This document shows, one piece after another, positions 20,231 to 30,843 of a DNA stretch of 64,000 nucleotides; position 1 is the stretch's first letter, and each line of letters opens with the position of its first letter. The notes beneath the pieces were generated by a model. It saw only the letters and a program-made list of their open reading frames with translations, was not told the origin of the DNA and searched no databases. This DNA is from Butyrivibrio fibrisolvens 16/4 (lineage in GTDB: Bacteria; Bacillota; Clostridia; Lachnospirales; Lachnospiraceae), in contig FP929036.1 in the NCBI GenBank assembly GCA_000209815.1, positions 477,340 through 541,339 on the forward strand, written 5' to 3'. A program made the translations under genes and the position numbers.

Positions 20231-22405
20231 TCATTGAATAAAAACATCTGCGTCGCCTACCATGGTGACGCATTTTTTTGCTCTGGTAATAGCCGTATAT
20301 AAAATGTTTCGGTTCATCAACATTTTAGGGCCGTCCATAATCGGCATCACCACAGCTGGGTACTCGGACCCCTGTGATTTATGAATAGTGATTGCGTATG
20401 CCAGCTCCAATTCATCCAGACTGGCAAAAGGATAAACCACCTGTCTGCCTTCTTCAAACTCAACAGTAACTGACTTTGACCAATCATTAATCTCTTTTAT
20501 GATGCCCACATCACCATTGAATACGCCTAAGCCCTTTTCGATAGTGATATTGTAGTTTCCTTTCACTTCCCACTCTAGCTGATAATCATTGCGAATCTGC
20601 ATAACCTTGTCGCCTTCGCGGAAAAGACGGGTATCGCCTTTCCATTCATTCTTGCCCGGTGCTTCTGGGTTTAGGAAACGCTGGAGAATAGTGTTAAGAC
20701 GCTCCACTCCAATCAATCCTTTTCTAGTAGGAGTAAGTACCTGAATCTCACTGATGCCAGCATCAACATACTTTGGCATCTTATCTCGTACCAATGTGAG
20801 CATAACATTAATTATAGTATCAGCATCATCTCTCTTCAGGAAAAAGAAGTCCTTTGATTTGTTATCTAGTACCACATGCTCTCCCTGATGAATCTTATGA
20901 GCATTCATGACAATATCACTTTCCTGAGCCTGACGGAAAATCTTTTCAAGGGTTACAGATGGGAATTTCCCTGATGCTAAAATATCCTTTAATACATTTC
21001 CTGGGCCGACACTAGGAAGCTGGTGCTCGTCACCAACTAAAATCAATCTCGTTCCTGGGGCAATTGCCTTTAGCAAAGCATACATTAAAGAAACATCCAC
21101 CATAGACATCTCATCAATAATAATGACATCACACTCTAGTGGATTGTCCTCGTTTCGCTCGAACTTGGCAAAGCTGGTAACATCATCGTCATCATCTCCC
21201 ATTCGGCCGTTAACTTCAAGCATTCTGTGTATAGTGCGAGCCTCATAGCCTGTAGCTTCACTCATACGCTTGGCCGCGCGGCCTGTAGGTGCTCCAAGGA
21301 AAATGCTGTAACCTTCCTCCTCGAAAATGTGAATCATAGTGGTGATGGTAGTCGTCTTTCCTGTACCAGGTCCACCTGTAAGAACAAATAATCCCTTCTC
21401 CATAGCAGCTATTACAGCATCTTTTTGGAGCTCATCCAGCTGAAAATCTCCGTCCTTTTCTATACGTCGAATAACCTTTTCAAGATCTGCTTTGTCCACC
21501 TTGTAGGTAAGATTCAGCTCTTTAAGCATCCCCGCTATAGCCTCTTCCATACGATAAAAGGTTCTGGAATAAATCTGTCGATTTCCATCAACGTCACGCT
21601 TAATTATCAGCTTTTTCTCCATCGCCAGATTCATTATCTGAGCTTCCACTGATTCCTGATCCACCTTAAGCAAATCCACAGACATTTCCACAAGCTTTTC
21701 TATCGGAAGATAGGTGTGACCATAGCTTGCCCCTTGAGTAAGGACATACATAATACCACCCTTGATTCTAAACTCCGAATCAACCTTTATTCCCACCTGA
21801 CTGGCAATCTCATCAGCTGTTTTAAAACCGATGCCTGCCACCTCATCAGCAAGCTTGTAAGGATTGCTTTGGATTACATTGTAAATATCGTTTCCAAATC
21901 GATTATAGATTTTGATTGCCTTATTTCCATGTAGACCAAATCTATCTAGGAAAATCATAGCGTTTCTAATATCCTTGGCACCAACAATCTGGTCTGATAT
22001 CTCCATGGCCTTGTTTAAGGAAATTCCCTTTACCTCAGCAAGACGCTCCGGCTCTTCCTCTATTATGCGGAAGGTATCATCTCCAAACAGCTTTACAACT
22101 CTGGCTGCAAGCTTAGGGCCAATTCCTCGGATAGCTCCTGAACCTAAGTATCTTTCCATAGAGGCAGCATCTGTAGGAGCTACAGCTTCATAGCTTACCG
22201 CCTTAAACTGTTTTCCATATGTAGGATGATCCACATAATCGCCTCTCAGTAGGAGATTCTCTCCCTCTCCCACTGTAGGAAACAACCCTGTGCAGGTAAT
22301 CAGAAATTCATCTACCACAAAATCCAGCACTGTATAGCCATTATCCGCGTTTCTATATATTATATTTTCTACGTATCCTGTTATTTCTTCCATGGGTTCA
22401 ATCAT
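20231..22405 (-). CDS. recD2: RecD2-type SF1B DNA helicase
   Basis: A 724-residue 5'-3' helicase not associated with RecBC, involved in replication-fork and mismatch-related repair in Firmicutes. It has an OB-like start (ITGYVENIIYRNADNGYTVL), helix-hairpin-helix repeats (IRGIGPKLAARVVKLFG, EVKGISLNKAMEIS, VAGIGFKTADEIA), Walker A TGGPGTGKTTTITT, Walker B IIIDEMSMVD, the RecA2 motifs (LPSVGPGNVLKDIL, LTPTRKG) and the C-terminal IHKSQGSEYPAV and NRNILYTAITRAKK. Start choice is uncertain (22405 or ATG 22393), as neither has a strong ribosome site. It converges with the HD-GYP gene. Confidence 0.95.
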   Translation of the reverse strand: MIEPMEEITGYVENIIYRNADNGYTVLDFVVDEFLITCTGLFPTVGEGENLLLRGDYVDHPTYGKQFKAVSYEAVAPTDAASMERYLGSGAIRGIGPKLAARVVKLFGDDTFRIIEEEPERLAEVKGISLNKAMEISDQIVGAKDIRNAMIFLDRFGLHGNKAIKIYNRFGNDIYNVIQSNPYKLADEVAGIGFKTADEIASQVGIKVDSEFRIKGGIMYVLTQGASYGHTYLPIEKLVEMSVDLLKVDQESVEAQIMNLAMEKKLIIKRDVDGNRQIYSRTFYRMEEAIAGMLKELNLTYKVDKADLEKVIRRIEKDGDFQLDELQKDAVIAAMEKGLFVLTGGPGTGKTTTITTMIHIFEEEGYSIFLGAPTGRAAKRMSEATGYEARTIHRMLEVNGRMGDDDDDVTSFAKFERNEDNPLECDVIIIDEMSMVDVSLMYALLKAIAPGTRLILVGDEHQLPSVGPGNVLKDILASGKFPSVTLEKIFRQAQESDIVMNAHKIHQGEHVVLDNKSKDFFFLKRDDADTIINVMLTLVRDKMPKYVDAGISEIQVLTPTRKGLIGVERLNTILQRFLNPEAPGKNEWKGDTRLFREGDKVMQIRNDYQLEWEVKGNYNITIEKGLGVFNGDVGIIKEINDWSKSVTVEFEEGRQVVYPFASLDELELAYAITIHKSQGSEYPAVVMPIMDGPKMLMNRNILYTAITRAKKCVTMVGDADVFIQ

Positions 22406-22420
22406 AGCACAAAATTAATG

Positions 22421-22458
22421 AAGGCACCATGTTACGCTTTATAGCTACATAGTGCCTT
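22421..22458 (-). terminator. Terminator of the flgF-flgG-flgJ-like unit
   Basis: AAGGCACTATG and CATGGTGCCTT pair over 11 bases (one wobble) on the minus strand with a 16-base loop, followed by CATTAATTTTG. It lies between the rod-binding gene and recD2; the recD2 start falls just beyond it. Confidence 0.6.
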
Positions 22459-22486
22459 CTAATGTCTATCATAAAAATTTTATACC

Positions 22487-22939
22487 TTATGCCTGAACTC
22501 CAGTGACAGTGGTTCCGTTTTGTTTTGCAATATCATCAGATACCCGCTCTGGGTCAAGACCTCCATTTTCCTGCATCTGGCTGGAGGTTCCTGTAATTCC
22601 ATAGTTTCTCATAATCTGGTCTACGAAATCATCTGTTACCGAGCCTCCCAAATCATCAACAAGCTGTGAAGCAATTTCAGTGATTGCCTGGTCAAGGTAA
22701 AGATCCTTGTACATTCCCATGGTGTTGTCTTCTTCCTGTTCCATGGTCATGGTCTTTTTCATCTCTTTCATTACCTTTTCCAACATATAGGTTTCGAAAT
22801 CCTTTACCGCCTTTGTGATTTCCTCTCGAGATGAGTCCTTGGAGATTGCTCCTACGGATTTTGTAGTAGATTCCGCCGCCGCTCTACCCTGATTTGCGTA
22901 TTGAGTTTGTAAATACGTACTCATTCCTGTTACATCCAT
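22487..22939 (-). CDS. Flagellar rod-binding protein (FlgJ N-domain type)
   Basis: A 150-residue protein with the rod-assembly domain of FlgJ but no muramidase domain. The core is EITKAVKDFETYMLEKVMKEMKKTM, then YKDLYLDQAITEIASQL. It would cap or scaffold the flagellar rod. The start at MDVTGM has GGGGACG upstream; a longer frame to 22966 is possible. It lies 80 bp downstream of flgG and closes the flagellar set. Confidence 0.82.
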   Translation of the reverse strand: MDVTGMSTYLQTQYANQGRAAAESTTKSVGAISKDSSREEITKAVKDFETYMLEKVMKEMKKTMTMEQEEDNTMGMYKDLYLDQAITEIASQLVDDLGGSVTDDFVDQIMRNYGITGTSSQMQENGGLDPERVSDDIAKQNGTTVTGVQA

Positions 22940-23019
22940 TTTTTCGTCCCCTTTCGTGACAAACAACTACTATCCCTTTTTAGTTACTTTTTATTTAATA
23001 ATGCTACTATTCAGTATCA

Positions 23020-23838
23020 TTATCTCTTCAGGTTATTTGCCTGCTCCAGCATAGTATCTGAAGTGGTAATAGCCTTTGAATTCATTTCGTATGCACGCTG
23101 TGCAATGATAAGATTAACCATTTCATCAGCTACATTTACATTTGAGCCTTCCAGATACCCCTGTGCAATCTGGCTTCGAGTAACCCCTGCTGTGTTCCAC
23201 TCGCTAATAGGTTCACCTGATGCATCGCTTTCGTCGTAAAGATTCTCGCCAATCTTATTAAGACCAACTCTATTAGTGAACTGATATAAAGCAATGGACT
23301 GTCCTGTTCTGATAATATTTCCTGCCTGATCCTTGTACGAGCATGAGCCATCATCAATATTTACTGCAAAACCAAGCTCGCCAGCTGTTCTAGGAAGTGT
23401 GATTGGTCTTCCAGCCTGGTCTAATACCTGGTAGCCATCAGATGTGGTAAGGACCTTATCACCTGTAGGACCAATAGCCCAAGTAAAGTTTCCGTTTCTG
23501 GTGTAATGTGTTTCTTCTCCATCCTGCACTGCAAAAAAACCTTCGCCGATGATACACATTGCAGTCTTGCTATCGTTAGCCATCTGTGGACCCTGAGTGA
23601 AATTAGCATTTAATGATGCTACTCTGGTTCCAAGGCCAACCTGTGCGCTAGTAGGCTTTGTCTCGCCCTGAGCATTTGTACTTTCAGCCTCCAGTGTCTG
23701 GTAAAGCAAGGTTTTAAACTGAGCTGACTGGCTCTTATATGCCATGGTATTTACATTTGCAAGGTTGTTTGCAATTGTATCAACCTGAACCTGCTGCCCC
23801 TTCATACCTGAAGCGCCTGACCATAAAGATCTTACCAT
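23020..23838 (-). CDS. flgG: Flagellar basal-body rod protein FlgG-like
   Basis: A 272-residue axial protein. The N-terminal block MVRSLWSGASGMKGQQVQVDTIANNLANVNT and the C-terminal block QGYLEGSNVNVADEMVNLIIAQRAYEMNSKAI are the paired helices of rod/hook proteins; the middle is beta-rich. It follows the other rod gene by 18 bp, the flhO-flhP pattern of Bacillus. FlgG versus FlgF naming is by order and similarity, and could be swapped. Confidence 0.88.
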   Translation of the reverse strand: MVRSLWSGASGMKGQQVQVDTIANNLANVNTMAYKSQSAQFKTLLYQTLEAESTNAQGETKPTSAQVGLGTRVASLNANFTQGPQMANDSKTAMCIIGEGFFAVQDGEETHYTRNGNFTWAIGPTGDKVLTTSDGYQVLDQAGRPITLPRTAGELGFAVNIDDGSCSYKDQAGNIIRTGQSIALYQFTNRVGLNKIGENLYDESDASGEPISEWNTAGVTRSQIAQGYLEGSNVNVADEMVNLIIAQRAYEMNSKAITTSDTMLEQANNLKR

Positions 23839-23856
23839 GCTAAATTCCTCCTAGAT

Positions 23857-24660
23857 TTACACTCTTCCAATTTGATTAGCAGTCTTCTCTAACGTTGAGT
23901 CTTCAGCCTGAATCATTTTCTGTCCGGCTTCGTATGCTCTGGCGATTGTAATCATACTAACCATCTCATCAATTACATTTACATTTGAAGCTTCCAGCAT
24001 TCCCTGCTGAACAACAGCCTCACTCTCAACGATGTTTCCTCCCGGTATTAAATCGTAGAGGTTCTCACCATATTTGTTGATATAATCGTAATTATCAATA
24101 TCTATGACACCGATTGTGGTGACTTCCTCCCCATTCTGACGAATGGAACCATCTGTAGCTATAACATATTTAAGATTTGGATCAATCTGAACGTAATTAT
24201 CTTCGCCACCCTGGGAATTCATTGCTCCTTCCTGAGTAAGAACATAATCCCCATCCACTGTTCTTAAATATCCATCTCTATCAACTACAAAAGCACCGTC
24301 TCTGGTATATTTGATAGAAGTTTCTCCTGCCTTATTAGTAAATTCGATTGCGAAAAATCCTCTACCAGCAAGAGCCACATCAGAATCCTTATCCGTAATC
24401 TGGAATGCACCCTGGTCCCAATTTGTATAGGTTTCTCCCACCTTCGCTCCAAGAGATATATAACCGATTCCCTCAGGTGCATTGTGCCAAGATGAAGTAT
24501 CCTTGATTTTAATTGCAAGCCTTTCATCAAATGCCTGGGCTATCATTGCTTCCTTCTTATAACCTGTGGTCGCAGAATTTGCCAGGTTGTTGGTCATAAC
24601 GTCCATTCTTTTCTGTTCATTGACCATACCTGTGTAGGCTGTATAGAGTCCTTTTACCAT
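23857..24660 (-). CDS. flgF: Flagellar hook-basal body protein FlgF-like
   Basis: A 267-residue rod protein paralogous to the next gene: MVKGLYTAYTGMVNEQKRMDVMTNNLANSATTGYK at the start and QGMLEASNVNVIDEMVSMITIARAYEAGQKMI at the end. It lies just after the mreB-like gene but a strong terminator separates them, so it needs either read-through or its own promoter in the 72 bp between. Confidence 0.85.
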   Translation of the reverse strand: MVKGLYTAYTGMVNEQKRMDVMTNNLANSATTGYKKEAMIAQAFDERLAIKIKDTSSWHNAPEGIGYISLGAKVGETYTNWDQGAFQITDKDSDVALAGRGFFAIEFTNKAGETSIKYTRDGAFVVDRDGYLRTVDGDYVLTQEGAMNSQGGEDNYVQIDPNLKYVIATDGSIRQNGEEVTTIGVIDIDNYDYINKYGENLYDLIPGGNIVESEAVVQQGMLEASNVNVIDEMVSMITIARAYEAGQKMIQAEDSTLEKTANQIGRV

Positions 24661-24732
24661 ATGAGCCCCCTACTAAAAAGCAATCTTTACAATATTCTAC
24701 ATCTAGGTTATCGGAGACTTTAAAATAAAAAT

Positions 24733-24767
24733 AACCCCAATCGTTAAAAAAATAAACGATTGGGGTT
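24733..24767 (-). terminator. Strong terminator after mreB/mbl
   Basis: A perfect 13-bp stem (AACCCCAATCGTT / AACGATTGGGGTT) with a 9-base A/T loop, followed on the minus strand by ATTTTTATTTT. It lies 18 bases after the stop. Confidence 0.88.
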
Positions 24768-24785
24768 ATAGGAATTCTAAATTTA

Positions 24786-25766
24786 TTAATCTGAAAGAAG
24801 CTCTACATAACGACCTGTTCCGATAGCTACGCAAGTCATAGCCTCGTCAGCTGTCATTGTATTGATGCCTGTGCGATCCTCGATAAGCTCCTCAAGACCA
24901 CGAAGAAGTGCACCACCACCTGTAAGAACGATACCTCTGTCTGCAACATCGGCTGCAAGCTCTGGTGGAGTACGCTCGAGTACTGAGTGGATAGCCTCAA
25001 CAATCTGCATAGTAGCTTCCTTGAGGGCTTCCTCTGTCTCCTCTGAAGAAACTGTAATAGTCTTTGGAAGACCTGAAACAAGGTTACGACCTCTAACATC
25101 CATAGTCTCTGCCTCGCCAAGTGGGAAGCAACGACCAATCTTAATCTTAATATCCTCGGCTGTACGCTCACCAATAAGAAGATTGTGCTTCTTTCTCATG
25201 TAACGAACGATAGCCTCGTCGAAATCATCACCTGCAACCTTGATAGATGTGCTGACAACTGAGCTACCAAGAGAGATAACAGCGATATCTGCTGTACCAC
25301 CACCGATATCTACAATCATATTTCCCATAGGAAGTGAAATATCAATACCGGCACCGATAGCTGCTGCGATAGGCTCCTCGATGATAGAAACCTCACGAGC
25401 ACCTGCTGCAAAAGCAGCATCCTCTACGGCACGCTTCTCTACCTCTGTAGCACCAGAAGGTACGCAAACTGCAATACGAGGCTTACGATAGCTCTTCTTG
25501 CCCATAGCCTTCTGAACGAAGTACTTAATCATCTTCTCTGTAACTGTGTAATCAGAGATAACACCCTGACGAAGTGGACGAACTGCCACAATATTTCCAG
25601 GAGTACGTCCAATCATAAGACGTGCCTCCTCACCAATTTCCTTGATTTTGTTTGTATCTCTATCAAAAGCCACAACTGAAGGCTCTTTTAAAACAACGCC
25701 CTTGCCCTTTGCATATACAAGAACGCTAGCTGTACCTAAATCGATTCCGATATCTGATCCTGCCAT
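24786..25766 (-). CDS. mreB: MreB/Mbl actin-like rod-shape protein
   Basis: A 326-residue bacterial actin that guides side-wall peptidoglycan synthesis. Phosphate and connect motifs are complete: IGIDLGTASVLVY, MIVDIGGGTADIAVISLG, VAGDDFDEAIVRY and GIVLTGGGALLRGLEE. The position directly before flgF-flgG, with no mreC/mreD, matches the mbl-flhO-flhP arrangement of Bacillus, so it is more likely the Mbl paralogue. Confidence 0.93.
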   Translation of the reverse strand: MAGSDIGIDLGTASVLVYAKGKGVVLKEPSVVAFDRDTNKIKEIGEEARLMIGRTPGNIVAVRPLRQGVISDYTVTEKMIKYFVQKAMGKKSYRKPRIAVCVPSGATEVEKRAVEDAAFAAGAREVSIIEEPIAAAIGAGIDISLPMGNMIVDIGGGTADIAVISLGSSVVSTSIKVAGDDFDEAIVRYMRKKHNLLIGERTAEDIKIKIGRCFPLGEAETMDVRGRNLVSGLPKTITVSSEETEEALKEATMQIVEAIHSVLERTPPELAADVADRGIVLTGGGALLRGLEELIEDRTGINTMTADEAMTCVAIGTGRYVELLSD

Positions 25767-25879
25767 GATAAATTCCTTTCTTTTACTGATTATAGAATAT
25801 GTAATGCCTTAATAGGCAAATTTGCATAATTTTACGTTTCTATTATATACGAAAACTCCCAACTTTCAAGAGAAAAAAA

Positions 25880-25904
25880 GCACCAACGAATCCCTCGCTG
25901 GCGC
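25880..25904 (-). terminator. Terminator of uvrBA
   Basis: On the minus strand GCGCCAGCGA and TCGTTGGTGC pair (with G-T wobbles) around a short loop and are followed by a T7 run. It starts 19 bases after the uvrA stop. Confidence 0.85.
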
Positions 25905-25923
25905 CTCTTTTCATGGTTACTTG

Positions 25924-28745
25924 CTATAAATATTCTTTTAGGTAGTGACCTGTGTAGCTCTTCTTGACCTTTACAATTTCTTCTGGTGTACCCTTGGCAA
26001 TAACTGTTCCACCTCTGTCACCACCGTCTGGTCCCATATCGATTATATAGTCCGCACACTTGATTACATCCAGATTGTGCTCAATTACAACTACTGTATT
26101 TCCTGAATCGGAAAGCTTTCTCATGATTTCCACAAGCTTATTAACGTCATCAAAATGAAGACCCGTAGTAGGCTCGTCTAAGATGTATATAGTCTTTCCA
26201 GTGGCACGACGTGAAAGCTCTGTAGCCAGCTTGATTCGCTGAGCCTCTCCACCTGAAAGTGTGGTAGATGGCTGGCCAAGCTTGATGTATCCAAGGCCTA
26301 CATCATACAGGCACTGTATCTTATTGTAGATGCTTGGTACGTTCTTGAAGAACTCGCAAGCCTCCTCAACAGTCATATCTAAAACATCATAGATAGTCTT
26401 TCCCTTATAGTGAACCTCCAGAGTCTCTCGGTTGTATCTCTTTCCGCCGCAAACCTCGCAAGGTACATAAACATCAGGAAGGAAGTGCATCTCGATTTTG
26501 ATAATACCATCACCTGAGCAAGCCTCGCATCGACCCCCCTTTACATTAAATGAGAATCGACCTTTGTTGTAGCCGCGCTCCTTTGCCTCGGTAGTACCTG
26601 CAAACAAATCTCGAATCAAATCAAATACACCTGTATAGGTAGCAGGGTTTGAACGAGGTGTACGACCGATTGGAGACTGGTCGATATCAATAACCTTATC
26701 AAGTGCCTCTGTACCGATGATATCATCATGCTTTCCGGAAATCTTTCTTGCACGATTAAGACGCTTAGCCAAATCCTTGTAAAGAATCTCATTGATAAGA
26801 GAGCTCTTTCCAGAGCCAGATACACCTGTAACTACTGTCATTATTCCAAGTGGAATATCCACATCGATATTTTTCAGATTGTGTTCTCTAGCACCTTTGA
26901 TTGTAAGCCATCCCTTTGGCTCTCTACGCTCTGATGGGACTGGAATGCATAGCTTTCCGCTAAGATACTGGCCTGTGATGGAATCAGGATTTGCCATGAT
27001 TTCCGCAGGAGTTCCTGCTGCAACTACTTGTCCACCATCCTTGCCGGCGCGGGGTCCGATATCCACAAGATAATCCGCAGCCTTCATGGTATCTGCATCG
27101 TGTTCTACAACAATCAGTGTATTTCCAAGGTCTCTAAGTCCCTTTAAGGATGCTAATAACTTGTCATTATCCTTCTGGTGCAAACCAATAGATGGCTCGT
27201 CCAAAATATAAGCAACGCCAACAAGACCTGAACCAATCTGTGTAGCAAGACGGATTCGCTGAGCCTCTCCACCTGAAAGTGTGGCGGTAGCACGGGCAAG
27301 AGTAAGATAGTCTAATCCTACATCCACCATAAATTTCAATCTATTTCTAATCTCTTTTAATACTACAGCACCAATCTTCTTCTGCTGCTCAGTAAGCTCC
27401 AGATTATCAATAAAATCGTATAGCTCGTGAACAGGGTACTGGGTCATCTCGAAGATGTTTTTATCTGAAATTGTAACAGCAAGGCTCTCCTTCTTAAGAC
27501 GCTGACCGTGACAGCAAGGACACTCGCTATAGAACATATACTCTTCGTATTCACGTTTTTGATTTTCAGAGAAGGTCTCCTTGTACCTGCGATTAATATT
27601 CTCAATCAAGCCCTCGAAAACTGTAGGATATACACCTCTGCCTCTCTGTCCCTCATAGTGAACATCCACTGAACGGTCAAAGCCATGGATGAACATATGA
27701 CGAATATTCTCTGGAAGCTCCTTATATGGAGTATCGAGTGAGAAATCGTACTCTGCTGCCAGTGCCTCCAGCAAAGCATGGGCAAAGCTTCCTTTTTATT
27801 TGAAGACTGCCAACCCATAACCTGAACAGCACCGCCATTAAACGAAAGGCTCTTGTCAGGAATCATAAGGTCCTCGTCAAATTCCATCTTATAGCCAAGG
27901 CCAAAGCACTCTGGGCAGGCACCAAATGGATTGTTGAAGGAAAAGCTACGTGGCTCCACCTCGTCGATACTGATTCCACAATCAGGGCAGGAGAAGCCCT
28001 CAGAAAATCTGATAGGTTCACCATCGATTACATCCACAATCATCAGTCCATCAGCAAGCTTTAAAACTGCCTCAATAGAATCTGTAAGACGCTTCTCAAT
28101 GCCTTCCTTTATAACAAGTCGATCAACTACTATTTCGATATTGTGCTTTATGTTTTTATCAAGGCTGATTTCCTCGGATAAATCGTACACACTGCCATCC
28201 ACGTTTACACGTACATAGCCTGATTTCTTAGCCTTTTCAAAAAGCTTTTCGTGAGTACCCTTTCTGCCTCTTACAACTGGTGCAAGAAGCTGAATCTTAG
28301 TACGCTCTGGAAGAGCCATAACAGCATCCACCATCTGGTCTACAGTCTGCTTGCTGATAGGCTTGCCACAGTTTGGACAGTGTGGAATACCGCATCTGGC
28401 ATATAGAAGACGCATGTAATCATAAATCTCTGTAACTGTACCAACTGTAGAACGAGGGTTATGATTTGTGCTCTTCTGATCAATAGAAATGGCCGGTGGC
28501 ATTCCCTCCATGTGCTCTACATTTGGCTTCTCCATCTGGCCTAAGAACTGACGGGCATAGGAAGAAAGTGACTCCATATAGCGACGCTGACCTTCGGCAA
28601 AAATTGTATCAAAGGCTAAGGATGATTTTCCTGAGCCCGAAAGACCTGTAAGCACCACGAATTCATCGCGGGGTATGTCTATGCTAATGTTTTTAAGGTT
28701 GTGCTCATTGGCACCTTTGATTTTTATGTATTTTCGCTCTTTCAT
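25924..28745 (-). CDS. uvrA: Excinuclease ABC subunit UvrA (frame broken once)
   Basis: Damage-recognition ATPase of nucleotide excision repair, 940 aa after repair. The N-terminal part has Walker [15 protein letters not shown], the zinc cluster CPNCGKPI and the second cluster beginning CPDCGI. The C-terminal part has a second Walker A ([11 protein letters not shown]), zinc cysteines ([14 protein letters not shown] and [10 protein letters not shown]) and two ABC signatures (LSGGEAQRI). As written the first half leaves the family after SNKK. One extra base in the T5 run at 27793-27797 gives [21 protein letters not shown] and joins the halves. It overlaps the uvrB stop by 4 bases (ATGA), so translation is coupled. 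Confidence 0.96.
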
Positions 28746-30721
28746 AATTCCCTCAACATGTTTTTAAGTTCAACCATCTTGTCACGATATTCTGCGGCGG
28801 CTTCGAAATTAAGCTCTGAAGCAGCCTTCTTCATCTTCTTTTGAATATCCTCAATTAGCTTTTCAAGCTCCTGCTTGTTCATTTCTTCAGGATCCTTCTT
28901 GAACTGCATTTCCTTCTTTGCAATATCCTTAGAAATAGAAATAAGCTCGCGAACTGATTTCTGGATTGTCTTTGGAGTGATACCATGGGCCTCATTGTAT
29001 GCCATCTGAATCTCACGACGACGCTCCGTCTCGGAGATAGCCTTCTCCATAGACTCTGTCATAGTATCGGCATACATAATAACGTGTCCCTCGCTATTTC
29101 TAGCAGCACGACCGATGGTCTGAATAAGGGAGCGCTCGCTGCGAAGGAAGCCTTCCTTATCTGCATCCAAAATAGCAACCAGAGTGATTTCTGGAATATC
29201 AAGACCTTCTCGAAGAAGATTGATTCCAACAAGTACATCAAAAACATCCAAACGCAAGTCACGGATGATTTCTGCGCGCTCCATTGTATCGATATCCGAA
29301 TGCATATATTTTACCCTGACGCCAAGCTCTGCCAGATAATCTGTTAAATCCTCTGCCATACGCTTGGTAAGGGTGGTTATCATAACCTTATTTTTCTTTG
29401 CAGTCTCTTTCTTTATCTCGTTGAACAAATCATCAATCTGGCCTTCTACAGGACGAACCTCCACCTCTGGATCAAGCAAGCCTGTAGGGCGGATAACCTG
29501 CTCTGTGCGAAGCATTTCGTGCTCTTCCTCATAGTCTCCAGGAGTAGCAGATACAAACATAATCTGGTCGATTTTCGATTCGAACTCGCCGAAATTTAGT
29601 GGACGGTTATCCAAAGCCGAAGGCAATCTAAAGCCATACTCCACAAGAGTGCGCTTTCTAGCCTGGTCACCTGCAAACATACCCCTAATCTGAGGAAGAG
29701 TGATATGACTCTCGTCTATGATAATAAGGAAATCATCATCAAAATAATCGATCAGGCATTTTGGCGGCTCCCCTGGCTGCTGATTAGTCATGTGCCTACT
29801 ATAATTTTCTATGCCGGAGCAGAAGCCTGTTTCTCGCAGCATCTCTATATCAAAGTTAGTGCGCTCTGCTATACGCTGAGCCTCTATAAGCTTGTCCTCT
29901 GATTTGAAGAACTTTACCCTCTCCTCCAGCTCTGCCTCGATACTGGCACAGGCTGAGTTAATCTTGTCCTGAGGGATAACGTAATGGCTGGCAGGGAAAA
30001 TGGCAACATGCTCCAACTCTCGCTTTACCTGTCCCGTCATAATATCAGTTTCGCATATACGGTCTATCTCGTCTCCGAAAAACTCTATGCGTATTCCATA
30101 ATCGCTGACATTGGCAGGAATAACCTCCAGCACATCTCCACGGACACGGAAGGTACCTCTGTCAAAATCCATATCATTACGCATGTACTGGATATTAATG
30201 AGTTCGTGAATAACATCATCTCTGTCCTTAAAATCTCCTGGACGAAGGGAAACCATCATATTCTGGAAATCATCCGGCTCACCAATACCATAGATGCAGG
30301 AAACAGATGAGACGATGATAACATCCCTGCGCTCTGACAATGATGCTGTGGCCGAAAGACGCAGCTTATCAATCTCGTCATTAATAGAAGAATCCTTAGC
30401 GATGTAGGTATCAGTGCTAGGCACGTATGCCTCAGGTTGATAATAATCGTAGTAGGATACAAAATATTCAACTGCATTCTCTGGGAAAAATTCCTTGAAC
30501 TCGGAATAAAGCTGACCTGCCAGCGTCTTATTATGGGCAATAATAAGTGTAGGCTTGTTCAGCTTTTCAATGACATTGGCCATGGTGAAGGTCTTTCCAG
30601 AGCCCGTAACACCAAGAAGCGTCTGCATCTGATTTCCTTCTTTGAAACCTCTGACCAAATCCTCTATTGCCTGGGGCTGATCCCCAGTTGGTTTGTATTC
30701 TGAATGTAATTTAAAATCCAT
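28742..30721 (-). CDS. uvrB: Excinuclease ABC subunit UvrB
   Basis: Helicase-like DNA-binding core of excision repair, 659 aa. Marks: [20 protein letters not shown], Walker [16 protein letters not shown], the beta-hairpin [51 protein letters not shown] and QTIGRAARN, with a C-terminal UVR motif ([29 protein letters not shown]). I start at MDFKLHSE because AGGTG lies 5 bases before it. First gene of uvrB-uvrA. Confidence 0.97.
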   Translation of the reverse strand: MDFKLHSEYKPTGDQPQAIEDLVRGFKEGNQMQTLLGVTGSGKTFTMANVIEKLNKPTLIIAHNKTLAGQLYSEFKEFFPENAVEYFVSYYDYYQPEAYVPSTDTYIAKDSSINDEIDKLRLSATASLSERRDVIIVSSVSCIYGIGEPDDFQNMMVSLRPGDFKDRDDVIHELINIQYMRNDMDFDRGTFRVRGDVLEVIPANVSDYGIRIEFFGDEIDRICETDIMTGQVKRELEHVAIFPASHYVIPQDKINSACASIEAELEERVKFFKSEDKLIEAQRIAERTNFDIEMLRETGFCSGIENYSRHMTNQQPGEPPKCLIDYFDDDFLIIIDESHITLPQIRGMFAGDQARKRTLVEYGFRLPSALDNRPLNFGEFESKIDQIMFVSATPGDYEEEHEMLRTEQVIRPTGLLDPEVEVRPVEGQIDDLFNEIKKETAKKNKVMITTLTKRMAEDLTDYLAELGVRVKYMHSDIDTMERAEIIRDLRLDVFDVLVGINLLREGLDIPEITLVAILDADKEGFLRSERSLIQTIGRAARNSEGHVIMYADTMTESMEKAISETERRREIQMAYNEAHGITPKTIQKSVRELISISKDIAKKEMQFKKDPEEMNKQELEKLIEDIQKKMKKAASELNFEAAAEYRDKMVELKNMLREL

Positions 30722-30808
30722 ATCAACACCTGAATTCATTGCGTACAATCGTATGTGTTGATTATATCACAGTGGTATAATATGTCAAACATTTGTTCTA
30801 ACAAAAAT

Positions 30809-30828
30809 ACCTGCGGCGAACCGCAGGC
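30809..30828 (-). terminator. Terminator of the chemoreceptor gene
   Basis: On the minus strand GCCTGCGG, TTCG and CCGCAGGT form a compact UUCG-loop stem, followed by ATTTTTG. It starts 16 bases after the stop at 30844. Confidence 0.85.
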
Positions 30829-30843
30829 ATCCTTATTTTTCTT

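Noticed and set aside
24862-25491. Long antisense open frames on the plus strand over mreB
   Set aside because: They mirror the codon bias of mreB, have no ribosome sites and match nothing recognisable.
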